The notes under the pieces are model-generated. The model worked only from the letters and a program-made list of their open reading frames with translations, did no database searches and was not told the DNA's origin. This document shows, piece by piece, positions 1-10,978 of a DNA stretch of 64,000 nt (position 1 is its first letter; each line of letters starts with the position of its first letter). The stretch comes from Ovis canadensis (lineage: Eukaryota > Chordata > Mammalia > Artiodactyla > Bovidae), in assembly GCF_042477335.2 (NCBI RefSeq), contig NC_091262.1:45729001-45793000 (forward strand). Direction: 5' to 3'. The translations under genes and the position numbers were made by a program.

Positions 1-557
1 GACTGAGCTGACACTGACCTGTTAGAGACAGTTTCATAGATAGCTGGTAGCCTGATAGTAAGAGAAGAGACAACAACTTATAAAAAGCAGACACAGTGGT
101 TAGAAGTGGTAGAGTTGACCAGTCCTGTCCCTCAATAGGCCTGTATTTGCAATCTTGTCAGTGTGGCCATGCAGTATTTATTTATAGCCTACTTCTATCT
201 GCAGCCTAACGTTCAGGCTTCTTTTGGAGTGAGGCTGGGGTGGGCTAGCCACAGGGGAGGGAAGGGATCATTTGATTTCTGTTAATACACAGTGATAAAG
301 AAGATCAGTTTTGCAGGAAGTTTGTGACTGAGCCTCAGAACAGGGGGCTGTTGGAGAGAAAGCTGAGGATAAGAGTACCAGGTGTCCAAGCTGACAGGGC
401 CTTAGAGCTCCTGGAATCTGACTCAGCACCAGGCCAGAGGGGCAGAGAATCCCAGAGAATGCGGGATTACCACTCCTCATCCCAGTATACACAGCTTTCC
501 TTGCGGGGGCTCTGCTCCCAGCAGCAGCCAAAGTGTATTGCAAGAAACACCTGTCTG
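1..557. other. PSTPIP1 intron 1, unassigned sequence
   Basis: Presumed intron-1 sequence. It holds no exon, SINE or clear repeat that I recognise. The short open frames on both strands have no recognisable protein character. Confidence 0.5.
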
Positions 558-817
558 CATCCTCAGCATAGGGCTGGTGAGTGGGCTGTGTGTTTGGTCA
601 ACGTTAATAGAATAAGTGGACAAACAGTAAGGGCCTCCACTGTCCTACTGCCTTCCTGAACCCATCTTCTCCTTCATTTTGCTTTAGTTACATTCAACAG
701 ATATTTGTTGAGAAGCGTTCCTACTAGGTAATCTAAGCTGGGCCCTGCGATCCTCATCCCCCATCCAAACAGCTGAATGAGACTGTCAGATTACCTTGCC
801 CTAGAGGAAGTCAGGAT
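558..817. repeat. Direct duplication, copy 1 (260 bp)
   Basis: This block is repeated almost perfectly at 1555-1815. It starts CATCCTCAGCATAGGG and ends GTCAGGAT. About ten substitutions and one single-base insertion separate the copies by eye. The sequence is not one of the ruminant interspersed families I recognise, so this looks like a local segmental duplication of intron sequence. Confidence 0.9.
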
Positions 818-1554
818 TGACTTCTGGAGTCTAGAGTTCTTTGATAATGGACCAGGCACAGGAAGCACCCAGAGGACTGCTCTGAGCTGCACTTTCCCCT
901 CCTGCCCTCTCATTGCCTCCCAGACCTATACATCCAGCCACTTTTGCAAAGAAGTCACGGGATATTGTTTTAAGAAGGAAAATCTAGTTCTGGACCAGGT
1001 TTTATTAAGACCCACATCCTGTCTTTTTCGGGGTTGTTAAAAGGAAAAGTAATGGCCACATATACTCCTTCTCATGCCTTTGCTCTTCCCTCCCTACCGT
1101 CATGGCTTTGGGCGGAAACCATCAAAGGGGACCTAGAAACCGGGCCTGAACTTTTCCCTCTGACTTGAGGTTACATTTCTCCCATTTGAGGCTGAGCTCC
1201 TGCTTCATTTGGAAATGCTAAGCGAGGAGGTGCTGAGCTCCGCAGCAGAAGACAGAGGAGGTACCACTTCCTTCGGTGGGGAAATGACTCACCAAGGATG
1301 CATGGGCTAGGGGCAGGGGGAGAGGGCTGAGGCCGCATGTGTCTGATCAGCTACTGCGGCCTCTTCCCCTCTCCGGTTCTGAGACTCTGAGGTTCCCTGC
1401 TGACGAGGAGAGTGTGGGGGAACACTCCTCTTCTTGACATAATTTTATCTTGAACATGCATGGGCCGGTGTGTGATTTCCTTATCTTCAAAACACCATTG
1501 TTAGTGACTGTACAGTCCTCCAATTTGTGGATTTGGTGGACATGCTGGGAATCC
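818..1554. other. Unique sequence between the two duplication copies
   Basis: About 740 bp of ordinary intron sequence with no recognised repeat or exon. It includes a purine-rich patch near 1300-1340. Confidence 0.5.
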
Positions 1555-1815
1555 CATCCTCAGCATAGGGCTGGTGAGTGGGCTGTGTGTTTGGTCAATG
1601 TTAATAGAATAAGTGGACAAGCAGTAAGGGCCTCCATGGTCCTACTGCCTTCCTGAGCCCATCTTCTCCTTCATTTTGCTTTAGTTACATTCAACAGATA
1701 TTTGTTGAGAAGCGTTCTCTACTAGGTAATCTAAGCTGGGCCCTGCGATCCTCATCCCCCATCCAAACAGCTGAATGAGACTGTCTCATTACCTTGCCCT
1801 AGAAAAAGTCAGGAT
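1555..1815. repeat. Direct duplication, copy 2 (261 bp)
   Basis: Second copy of the 558-817 block, in the same orientation, 997-998 bp downstream. The single-base length difference lies in the GCGTTC(T)CTACTAGG stretch near 1718. It abuts the 3' part of a Bov-tA SINE at its right edge. Confidence 0.9.
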
Positions 1816-1890
1816 CCTACAGAGGAGCCTACAGTCCATAGGGGTCACAAAGAGTCAGACATGACTAAGTGACTTAGCACACACACACGT
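1816..1890 (+). repeat. Bov-tA SINE 3' fragment
   Basis: This matches the 3' half of Bov-tA elements (GAGGAGCCTACAGTCCATAG, then CAAAGAGTCAGACATGACTA) and ends in a CA-rich tail. The tRNA-derived 5' half is missing. Confidence 0.85.
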
Positions 1891-1930
1891 GATTTATTTA
1901 TACAATCCCCTGTTGCTGGACATTTAGATT

Positions 1931-2395
1931 CAGTTCAGTTTAGTTGCTCAGTGGTGTCCGACTCTTTGCAACCCCATGGACTGCAGCTTGCCAGGCTTCC
2001 CTGTCCTTCACCAACTCCAGAAACTTGCTCAAACTCACGTCCATTCCTCTGTCGTTTCCTCCTCCTGCTTTCAATTTTTCCTAGCACCAGGGTCTTTTCC
2101 AGTGAGTCAGTTCTTTACATCAGGTGGCCAAATTATTGGAGCTTCAGCATCAGTCCTTCCAACGAATATTCAGGACTGATTTCCTTTACGATAGACTGGT
2201 TTGATCTCCTTGCAGTCCAAGGGATTCTCAAGAGTCTTCTCCAACACCACAGTTCAAGAGCATTAATTCTTTGGTGCTCAGCTTTCTTTATGGTCCAACT
2301 CTCACATCTGTACATGACTACTGGAAAAACTGTAGCTTTAACTATGCAGACCTTTGTCTGCAAAGTTATTTCTCTGCTTTTTAATATGCTGTCTT
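1931..2395 (-). mobile_element. BovB LINE 3' fragment, antisense
   Basis: Reverse-strand BovB (RTE clade). The + strand begins with the CAGTTCAGTTTAG 3'-terminal repeat. It continues through the complement of the reverse-transcriptase C-terminal region (minus-strand peptide includes VMYRCESWTIKKAEHQRI). It is 5' truncated at about 2395 next to a run of A, carries frameshifts, and is non-functional. Confidence 0.92.
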
Positions 2396-3004
2396 AAAAA
2401 AAAAAGCAGAGATTATTGCCAACTATTTAGCATTCTGGGTCGATCTTTGTGTATCAAGATTTTGCACTTGACGACCACTTCTTGCATAGCTTCCCACATG
2501 AGGAGACATTCCTGGGTGGGAAGGTACAGCCAGTTCTCTGGCATTTGGCACTAGCAGCCACTCTGGGACCCCTCAGAGTCCTCTGGCCGGGCAGGAAACT
2601 TTTCATCCAGGAAAGAGGGATCAGAGTGGCCTGGAAGGGGCTCTGCTGGGAATCAAAGCCCACTCAGGTTTCGTGGATGGACTTGCAGCAGGGCAGGGCC
2701 CTGTGGCCTTGAAGGCTGAGGAGGCCAGTGGCTGAGGAGGGGGTCCTCCTGAGCAGGAGGGGATGGTAGAGGCAGGAGATGGGAGAGAGGGGCCTCTGGC
2801 TGGCCTTCCTTTGCCTCCACCTACTGCCCTTCCTGTGCCTTTCTGGCCGTGGCTGTTGAAAAGGATGAGAACGGACTCTCTCTGGGCTGGTCGCAGAGCT
2901 CCTTGAGGCATGGTGTTCTGTGTAAAAAGCACAGAACCAAGCGGTGTGTCTTGTGTGCAACCCATTGTGAAAAGTGGGGGGAAATAAGCGTTAGTGTTGG
3001 TATA
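2396..3004. other. Unassigned intron sequence
   Basis: About 600 bp between a BovB fragment and a Bov-tA SINE. I see no exon and no repeat family that I can name. Confidence 0.4.
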
Positions 3005-3015
3005 GGCTTGTATTA

Positions 3016-3231
3016 GGGTTTCCCTGATGGCTCAGATGGTAAAGAATTCGCCTGTAACAGAGGAGACCTGGGTTTGATCCCTGAATCGGGAAGATCCCCT
3101 GGAGAAGGGAATGCCTACCCACTCCAGTATTCCTGCCTGGAGAATCCCATGGACAGAAGAGCCTAGTGGGCTACAGTCCAGGGGCTTGCAAAGAGTCAAA
3201 CAAAACTGAAGTGACTTAGCACACTTGCATG
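3016..3231 (+). mobile_element. Bov-tA SINE with target-site duplication
   Basis: A complete tRNA-derived plus BovB-tail SINE. It starts GGGTTTCCCTGATGGCTCAG, contains the B-box-like GGTTTGATCCCTG, and ends GTGACTTAGCACACTTGCAT. It is flanked by the 11-bp direct repeat GGCTTGTATTA at 3005-3015 and 3232-3242, which marks insertion by target-primed reverse transcription. Confidence 0.93.
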
Positions 3232-3242
3232 GGCTTGTATTA

Positions 3243-5973
3243 ACAACAGGAATCTCTGGAAAGATGCACAGAGAGCTAATTAAAGTGATGGCCTTTTGGG
3301 GGAAGTGAAAGAAGAAAGATTGATGGGTTTCAGGGCTGTGTGGCATTAAGTATTCTATGTACTTTTCTATAGCGTTTGGTTGTTGAACCATGTAAATATA
3401 TTACCCAATGAAAATTAAATTACACAATTAAAAATGAAAAAGAAGATGTTTATTTCCTGTTCTGTGAAAATTCTTTTTTCTCTGAGTCCCAGATATGTCA
3501 TTCTCAGAGGAGAGGCGGCTGTTCCTGGTTGTTGTTCAGCATCCCTTATGTACCAGGCCCTGTGACACATGTGTCCCCAAATCCACCTTGCAGGGAAGGA
3601 CTTGCCAATGTCCTCCCATGTCCAGAATGGAGACACGGGGAGGTCAAGGGCCAAGTTTATGGTCATACATTCAAGGCAGAGCAGGGACAACCGTTAGCTC
3701 TGTCGGACCCTATCACATTCTGCCCCTGAATCCAAGGAGACTGGTGAGTTCTTGGTTCAATTATAATTCCTAAAGGATGAAAGGGTGGCTCCCTATTCGG
3801 TAACATTGGTTTCCATGGTTTTGGAAGTAAGGTGATTTCTCTCGCCATAATTTTCTGCAAATGATCACAGATTACATACGCCATTAAAAGGAAAATGTTT
3901 AAAAAACAAAACTAAGCAATTCCTGTTTTCAAGCTGAGATCGTGTTTTTAGGTGGCATTTGTGGTTCAGTGGCGTGAACTCTTCCACATACTCTGTGCAC
4001 ACTTTGCGGTGTGTGTGCCCCCAGGGACCCAAGGACTTGGTTCCTCCACAACCACTCCATAGGATGCGGTCGACCGTCTGATGGCCCCAGGTGACTGCAG
4101 AGCTTCGTGGTTGCGTTCGCCCTGCTTTTGTGATGCCTGCAGGTATTCCCCTGTAGCGTTTCCTGGCTGCTGTGTCCTGGGTCAAGAACGTAACCCACAC
4201 CTTTGATTTTATTCTTGGTGGAAAAGATCTGCTTCTTAAGGTCCTCCTTGTTGTCCAGTTGCCAGGAACTCAGGGACTTTGGCTGGCTTCTCCTGGCACC
4301 TCCACACAGCCGAGATTGCTAGTCCCTGAGATGAAGAGGGAGGGCCTTGCTTGGGCTTGGAAAGGTGGGGGAGGACTTGGGAGGTGGTGGGAGGGCAAAG
4401 GTGGAAAGCTTGGCATGGGAAAAGGTGTGGAAGGGGGAGTGGTGCAGTGGGTTTGCAAGACGGTTTTCTGGCCCAGAGCACTGCGTACAGTGACTGTAGG
4501 AAGGGAGGACCCCGGCTGGGCTTTAAAAGGTCTTGACCAGCCTTGAGTGGAGGCAGAGAGCCTTTCTTCCTTTCTTCACCCTCTCCAGTGACGGATGTTT
4601 CTTCTCATGCAAAAAGAGGCTTGGAGGCTGTGGGCTGTGGTTAGGATGCCTGCCTGCCTCAGCTAGAGCCTGTCTGACGCTGCAAATGACACGATGGAGG
4701 GAACTGGTTGCGGAAATCGAAACTGCCTCACTTCTAGCAAGAGAGAGTGGTACCCGGTGCCCTGGGGGCTGCCCACGCTAGCTAGGGCATCCCGCTGGGC
4801 TAGCTCTGGAAGGCCCCTCCCTCATGGGCTTAGTCACTCTCTGTACTCCAGGCTCAGACGGGGGACAGGCCTCTTTGAAGCTTCCCCCCTCACTTGCTGA
4901 GGGGGAACTTGGAGAATCCTTTCTCCTTTCTGAACTTCAGTTTCCTCATCTGTAGGATATTAGAGTGAGTCTCCAGTGAGATAAAGGCTTTGAGGATGGA
5001 GACACTAAGCACAGTCCTCAGGGGACCACGTGCTGCTCAGCATTGGGAGCCAGTAGACCAGGAAGAGATCCCAAGGGATCCTGACTTATAATTGGATAGG
5101 CACCTACAGCGTGAGCCTCATATGTGGGTCTTCCTAATCTCAGGATGCCTCCCCAACTCTGTTCGCCATTGGATACTAAATTCCACCATTTGACAGTCAT
5201 TCCTATGGCTTCAGGTGACAAGATGCAATAGCCCCATGAGGCTAGTATTCTTATCCCTTCTTTATAGAGAGAAAGTCATGGCTTATAGAGGGGATGTGGG
5301 CCTGGGGGTGCCACCCAGATGGACGTCGGGGCTGCTGGGCTAGGCTTGGCTGCTACCTTCCCCGGCCAGGTCAGAACACCCTTGACATTAGCAAGAGCGT
5401 GTGGTGGTTGGCTGAGACCCGGCAGCCTGAGCAATGGATAACAGGAGCAGGCCAGTAAGTGACAGGCCCTTCCTCTGATGTCGACAGGCCACCCGCTATT
5501 GGGCAACAGGAAGTATCTGCTGCTGTTCCAGAGACTAGCAGCCAGGGTGGGGATGGAGCAGCCAGATGGGATCAGGGTTCTCAGCTGCGGAAATAGAAAA
5601 GCAGAAGCTGAGCCATACTCAGAGAAAAAGAAGGGGAGATGGGTTGAGTCAGGAGGGTGCTTGACCTATTCAGGGGACAAGGAGGCCTACGCTGCTGGGG
5701 CAGAGTGATGGAGGTGAAAAGTGGTTGGAGATAAGATCAGAAACGTAACAGGGTTCACAACTCCAAAGCCCAGTCGCAGCTCCAGGTCAATTACATACAA
5801 ATTTCAGAGTGGAGGAGCAGTAGCTTTCAAAGTTCTCCATTGGTGTTGAGAACTGTGGTTTTTCTGCTGCATGGCCATTGCTGACAGTGAGCATATATCT
5901 GGCTTTTACCATTTATGCGACCTCATTGGACTCACTTGTGAATTAGTAGAGGATAGAGGGGATTTTTTTTAAC
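3243..5973. other. Intron 1 sequence without recognised genes
   Basis: About 2.7 kb of intron-1 sequence. It contains G-rich stretches (4360-4440) but no SINE of the bovine families and no splice-flanked open frame resembling PSTPIP1 exon 1. Open frames on both strands here have no recognisable protein character. Confidence 0.5.
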
Positions 5974-6473
5974 CTTATACAATTACTTTTCTGTGGCCAA
6001 TGTCAATATACATAACAGAAAATTTACCATTTTAATCATTTTTAAGTGTGCAATTAAGTGGCATCTGTACTCTCATAATGTTCTACCAACCATCACTACT
6101 AATTCCAAAACTTTTTCATCATTTCAAACAGAAATTCTATACCCCTTAAATAATAACTCTTTATCTTGCTCCTCTCATCTCCTACTCTGCTTTTTGTCTC
6201 TATGAACTTGCCATGCTAGGGACCACGTATAAGTAGAATCAGGCGGTATTTGTCCTGTTTCATTTAGCATAGTGTCTTTAAGGTTCATCCATGTTTTAGC
6301 ATGTATTAGAACTTCATTCCTTTTAATGGCTGAAAAATATTCCATGCTATGTGTATACCTAATTTTGTTTATCCATTCACCTGTTATTGGGCACTTGGGT
6401 TTTTATCTCATTTTTTATATTATGAAAAATGTCAAAAAAAAGAGAAAAATGTCACTATGAACATGGATGTACT
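5974..6473 (-). mobile_element. L1 LINE fragment, antisense, part 1
   Basis: The sequence reads as the complement of an old L1 (TTCATTTAGCATAGTGTCTT, then GGCTGAAAAATATTCCATGC, a hallmark antisense L1 stretch). It is interrupted at about 6474 by a BovB insertion and resumes at about 7099. Confidence 0.85.
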
Positions 6474-7098
6474 AATCACTTCATGGCAAATAGATGGGGA
6501 AACAGTGGCTGACTTTATTTTTCTGGGCTCCAAAATCACTGCAGATGGTGATTGCAGCCATGAAATTAAAAGACGCTTACTCCTTGGAAGGAAAGTTATG
6601 ACCAACCTAGACAGCATATTAAAAAGCAAAGACATTACTTTGTCAACAAAGGTCCATCTAGTCAAGGCTATGGTTTTTCCAGTGGTCATGTATGGATGTG
6701 AGAGTTGGACTATAAAAGCTGAGCACCGAAGAATTGATGCTTCTGAACTGTGGTACTGGAGACGACTCTTGAGAGTCCCTTGGACTGCAGGGAGATCCAA
6801 CCAGTCCATCCTAAAGGAGATCAGTCCTGGGTGTTCACTGGAAGGATGTTGAAGCTGAAACTCCAATACTTTGGCCACCTGATGCGAAGAACTGACTCAT
6901 TTGAAAAGACCCTGATGCTGGGAAAGATTGAGGGCAGGAGGAGAAGGAGATGACAGAGGATAAGATGGTTGGATGGCATCACTGACTCAATGGACATGGG
7001 TTTGAATGGACTCTGGGAGTTGGTGATGGACAGGGAGGCCTGGGGTGCTGCGGTCCATGGAGTCACAGAGTCGGACACAACTGAGCGACTGAACTGAA
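6474..7098 (+). mobile_element. BovB LINE 3' fragment inserted into L1
   Basis: A sense BovB fragment starting ATCACTTCATGGCAAATAGA. It encodes the RT C-terminal region (VFPVVMYGCESWTI, then LLRVPWTAGRSNQSILKEIS) and ends with GAGCGACTGAACTGAA. It is 5' truncated and frameshifted near 6850. It splits an older antisense L1, so it is the younger element. Confidence 0.93.
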
Positions 7099-7348
7099 TA
7101 CTGGTTTGAATTCCTACTTTCAGTTCTTTTGGGTATAATACTAGGAATGGAGTTGCTGGATCATAAGCAATCCTATGTTTAACATGCTGAGTAACTGCTA
7201 AGCTATCAATATTTTCCCCAGAAGCTGCTCCATTTACATTGCATCAACAATGCACGAGGGTTCCAATTTCTCCACATCTTCACCAGAGCTTGTTATTTCC
7301 TGTGTCTTTTCCCCAATCATAGACATCCTAGTAGGCATGAAGTGGAAT
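7099..7348 (-). mobile_element. L1 LINE fragment, antisense, part 2
   Basis: Continuation of the L1 split by BovB: TTCTTTTGGGTATAATACTA and TTCCAATTTCTCCACATCTT are typical antisense L1 sequence. A second insertion interrupts it at about 7349. Confidence 0.85.
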
Positions 7349-7496
7349 TTCTTTTTTTGTTTTTTAACTTTGGCTCTTTTATTTATTTGTCTATCTATGC
7401 AACATGTGTGATCTTAGTTCCCTGACCAGGGATCAAACCTGGGCCTGTTGCAGTGGAAGTGTAGACCCTTAACCACAGGTCAGGTGGGAAAGTCCC
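7349..7496 (-). mobile_element. CHR-2-like tRNA SINE inserted into L1, antisense
   Basis: A T-rich start (poly-A tail on the other strand) is followed by GATCTTAGTTCCCTGACCAG and GGATCAAACCTGGGCCTGTT. This resembles the antisense of cetartiodactyl tRNA-Glu SINEs of the CHR type. Flanking L1 sequence resumes at 7497. The family name is from memory; boundaries are approximate. Confidence 0.7.
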
Positions 7497-8260
7497 TCAC
7501 TGGTGTTTTGATTCATATTTCCCAGTGACTAGTGATGTTGAGCATATTTTTACACTTTCATTGACAATTTATCTTCCTTAGAGAAATGTCTATTCAAGTC
7601 CTTTGTCTGCTTTTGAATTGGGTTATCTTTTTGTTGTTCAGTTTTAAAGTTCTTTATATAGCCTGGATAGTAATTATTTTAAGTATGACTTGCAAATATT
7701 TTCTCCCAATTTGTGGATTGTCTTTTCACTCTCTTGATGCTGGCTTTTAATGAAAATTTTTTTGTTTTGATAAAGTCTAACTAATTTGTTTTTTTCTTTT
7801 ATTGACTGTTCTTTTGGTATCATATGCAAGAAATCATTGTTAAATTCAATGTCTTGAAACTTTCCCCCTATTTTCTGTTCAGAGTTTTACAGTTTTAGCT
7901 CTTACTTTTAGGTCATTTATCCATTTTGAGTTAGTTTTTGTATATGGTGTTAAGTAAGAGTCCAACTTCATGCCTTTGAATGTGAATATCCATTTCCCCA
8001 TCACCTTTGGTTGAAAAGATGGTCTTTTCCACGTTGAATGGTCTTATCCTTGTTGAAACTCAGTTGACAGTATATGTGAGTGCTTATCTCTAGCTTTCTA
8101 TTTCATTCCATTGGTCTATAAGTCTGTCCTTATGACAAAACTACACTATTTTAATTGCAATAGCTTTGTAGTGAGTTTTGAAATTAGAAAGTGTGAGTCT
8201 TCCAACTTTGTTCTTTTTTTCAATGTTGTTGGCTATTAAGGTCCTGTGTTGAGGTGGGTT
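7497..8260 (-). mobile_element. L1 LINE fragment, antisense, part 3
   Basis: Antisense L1 ORF2-region sequence (AGTGATGTTGAGCATATTTT, then ATGTCTATTCAAGTCCTTTG, then ATTCCATTGGTCTATAAGTC). It is collinear with parts 1 and 2 and has many stops in all frames. Confidence 0.85.
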
Positions 8261-8264
8261 TTCA

Positions 8265-8466
8265 TTTTTAATAAAAAAATAAAGTACAGTTGATTTACAA
8301 TATTGCATTAGTTTTAAATATACAAAAAAGTGGTTCAGTTATACATATTTTATATATGTATTTATATATATTCTTTTCAGATTCTTTTCCCTTATAGATT
8401 ATATAAAATATTGAGTGTCTTTCCCTGTAATATACAGTAGCCCCTTGTTGGTTATCTATTTTAAAT
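8265..8466 (-). mobile_element. Ruminant L1 3'-end-like fragment, antisense
   Basis: An AT-rich segment (AAGTACAGTTGATTTACAAT, then CAGTAGCCCCTTGTTGGTTA) resembles the antisense of the artiodactyl L1 3' region. It probably belongs to a different, younger L1 than the one before it, continuing at 9091 after three SINE insertions. Confidence 0.65.
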
Positions 8467-8668
8467 ATAGTAGTATCCCTGGTGGGTCAGATGGTAAAGA
8501 ATCTACCTGCAAAGTGGGAGACCCAGGTTCAATCCCTAGGTCTGGAAGATCCCCTGGAGGAGGGCATGCCAACCAACTCCAGTATTCTGCCTAGAGAATC
8601 CCATGGACAGAGGAGCCTGGCGGGCTACAGTCCATGGGGTCGTGAAGAGTTGGATATGACTGACCCAC
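8467..8668 (+). mobile_element. Bov-tA SINE
   Basis: CCCTGGTGGGTCAGATGGTA at the start, GGTTCAATCCCTAGGTCTGG as B-box region, and CCATGGGGTCGTGAAGAGTT near the end identify a sense Bov-tA copy inserted in L1 sequence. Confidence 0.92.
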
Positions 8669-8688
8669 CAACAGTTTCTCTTTTGCGG

Positions 8689-8812
8689 CTTCCCTGGTGG
8701 CTCAGCTGGTAAAGGATCTGCCTGCAATGCAGGAGACCCTGGTTCGATTCCTGGGTCGGAAAGATTCCCTGGAGAAGGGATAGGCTGCCTACTCCAGTAG
8801 TCTAGTATAAAT
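8689..8812 (+). mobile_element. Bov-tA SINE, 3' truncated
   Basis: GGCTTCCCTGGTGGCTCAGC and GGTTCGATTCCTGGGTCGG mark the tRNA-derived half. The copy stops after the CCTACTCCAGTAGTC region, so the 3' BovB-derived part is missing. Confidence 0.88.
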
Positions 8813-8860
8813 CTGCATCTCTATTCCTGCCCTGCAAATAGGTTCATCAGTACCACCGGG

Positions 8861-9092
8861 GCTTCCCAGGTGGCCTGGGAAAGCCTCGTGGTAAAGAGCC
8901 CCCTCTGCCAATGCAGGAGACACAGAGACGCAGGTTTGATCCCTGGGTCAGGAAGATCCCCTGAAGGAGGGCATGGCAACCCACTCCAATATTCTTGCCT
9001 GAAGAATCCCATGGACAGAGGAGCCTGGGGGGCTATGGTCCATGGGGTCGCAAAGAGTCAGACATGACTGAGTGACTTAGCAGAGCACACAG
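8861..9092 (+). mobile_element. Bov-tA SINE
   Basis: A full-length copy. It starts GGCTTCCCAGGTGGCCTGGG and carries a short internal expansion relative to neighbouring copies. It ends GACTGAGTGACTTAGCAGAG. It is the third SINE in about 600 bp, all in the same orientation. Confidence 0.9.
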
Positions 9093-9640
9093 GTATCTGC
9101 TAATCCCAAACTCCTGACATATCCCTCCCTCCTTTCCCCTTAGGTAACCATCGTCTGTTTTCTGCCTGTGGATCTAGTTCTGTTCTATGAATAAGTTCTT
9201 TTTTTTTTTTTAGATGCCACATTTCAGTGACGTCATATGATATTTCTCTTTCTCTGTCTGGCTTCACTTAGTACGATCATCTCTGGGTCCATCCATGTTG
9301 CCGCAAAAGGCATGATTTCATTTTTATGGCTGAATAGTGTTTCACTGAATAGATGCACCACGTCTTCTTCATCCATTCAACTGCTGATGAACATTTAGGT
9401 TGCTTCCATGTCTTGGCTATTGTGAACAGTATTGGAATGAACAATGGGATGAAAGTATGTTTTTGAATGATGCTTTTCTCTGCATATATACCCAAGAATG
9501 GGATTGCAGGATCATAAGCTAGCTCTATTTTTAGTTTGTTAAGGACCCTCCATACTCTTCTCCGTAGTAGCTGTACCAGTTTACATTCCCACCAACAGTG
9601 CTGGAGGGTTCCTTTTTCTCTACACTCAAAGTGTTTTTAT
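9093..9640 (-). mobile_element. L1 LINE fragment, antisense
   Basis: Antisense L1 sequence (TGTTCTATGAATAAGTTC, then TGGCTTCACTTAGTACGATC, then ACATTCCCACCAACAGTGCT). It is a second L1-derived block collinear with 8265-8466, separated from it by SINE insertions. Confidence 0.8.
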
Positions 9641-9659
9641 GGATGAGGAAACAGGTTTG

Positions 9660-9890
9660 AACATTTCTGAGGTGGTGCCAGTGATAAAGAATCTGCCTGC
9701 CATTGCAAGAGACACAAGACTTGAGTTTAATCCCTGGGTCAGGAAGATCCCTTGGAGGAGAGCATGGCAACCCAGTCTAGTACGCTTGCCTGAAGAATCC
9801 CCATGGAAAGAAGAGCCCTGGCAGGCTCTGGTCCATGGGGTGGCAAAGAGTTGGACACGACTGAAGTGACTTAGCACGCACACGTGAGGT
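9660..9890 (+). mobile_element. Bov-tA SINE
   Basis: A diverged sense copy with AGTGATAAAGAATCTGCCTG, TTTAATCCCTGGGTCAGGAA and GACTGAAGTGACTTAGCACG. Its 5' end is eroded. Confidence 0.88.
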
Positions 9891-10794
9891 TGCCACCAGT
9901 CTATGACAACGCCCCTCTAACTCTCCCAAGCCTGGATATACATGGAGAGACACCATCCCAAGAGAGAATCCCCTTGGGATGGTGGGTTCCTCCTTAGAGT
10001 TGCCCTACCTCTGGCCCCTGGGAAGGCCCATGACTTCTGAGCTTCCTTGAGTCCCCACCAGCTTTCATGCTTCAAGCACAATTGTCCCATAGGCTGCAGT
10101 CACCTACTTCTTCAGTGGACTATGAGAAGGCCTTGAGGGAACTGATGTCCACCTTGGCCCTTGTCTGCTTAGACCTGAGAGGCCTTTGAAAATCAGGATT
10201 TCTGATCCTCAACTTCCCAACTGTCAGCCACTGAAGCAAAAGAAGTCCCCTTCTTTGTCACCTCTTGAATGTTTCTCCTTCATTTGGACCAGCTCTGAGA
10301 CCACTCTCCCAGACCTGGGGATCCCAGACTGCAGGTGGTAGGAAGGTCCAGAAGGTCATCTGGGGTCAGTCCACACAAACAGGGTGAGGTGGTAGCCAGG
10401 GGACCAACAGAGCCATCTGGATCGGTGTCCACGGAGCTGTCGTGAGGACTGAAACTGTGGGGCATGAGGGTCAGCACAGCATGAGGGTCCGCACTACTGG
10501 ACAGCAGCACAATAGTAGGTGCTGAGCCGGGGTCTGCAGTTGTTCCCACTCTGACCCAGATGAGCATGGAAATTGATGCTGGAACCAAAGGGACAGTGTG
10601 GCTGATTCCAGGGTCAGGGGAAGACCAGCAGCTAAAACTAGGCCTCAGGGCAGGGCAGGAGCTGCCGTGAGGTTGCTGGGATTTTATTTTAGTATGCAGA
10701 TCACCCCTAAGCCTAGAAGGGCTGCAGGTTTAGTGAGGGGAGGAGTTTGCACTCCAGGATCCAGCGGTCTTGGTTTGAGTCCCACCAACACGTT
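9891..10794. other. Intron 1 sequence, no recognised gene
   Basis: About 900 bp of moderately GC-rich intron. No exon or repeat that I can name. Confidence 0.45.
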
Positions 10795-10978
10795 TGGTGC
10801 AATGCAGGAGACACAGGAGGCAGAAGTTCAATCCCTCGGTCAGGAAGATCCCTTGGAGGAGGAAATGGCAACCCGCTCTGGTATTCTTGCCTGGAGAATC
10901 TCATGGACAGAGAAGCCTGGTGGGCTCTAGTCCATGGGGTCGCAAAGAGTCAAACATGACTGAACAACTAAACAGACA
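10795..10978 (+). mobile_element. Bov-tA SINE, 5' truncated
   Basis: Starts at GTGCAATGCAGGAGACACAG and ends near CAAACATGACTGAACAACTA. The first part of the tRNA-derived head is missing. Confidence 0.88.

Noticed and set aside
6349-6852. 167-codon + strand frame with reverse-transcriptase-like text
   Set aside because: It is the truncated BovB 3' portion fused by chance to L1 sequence upstream; not a host gene.
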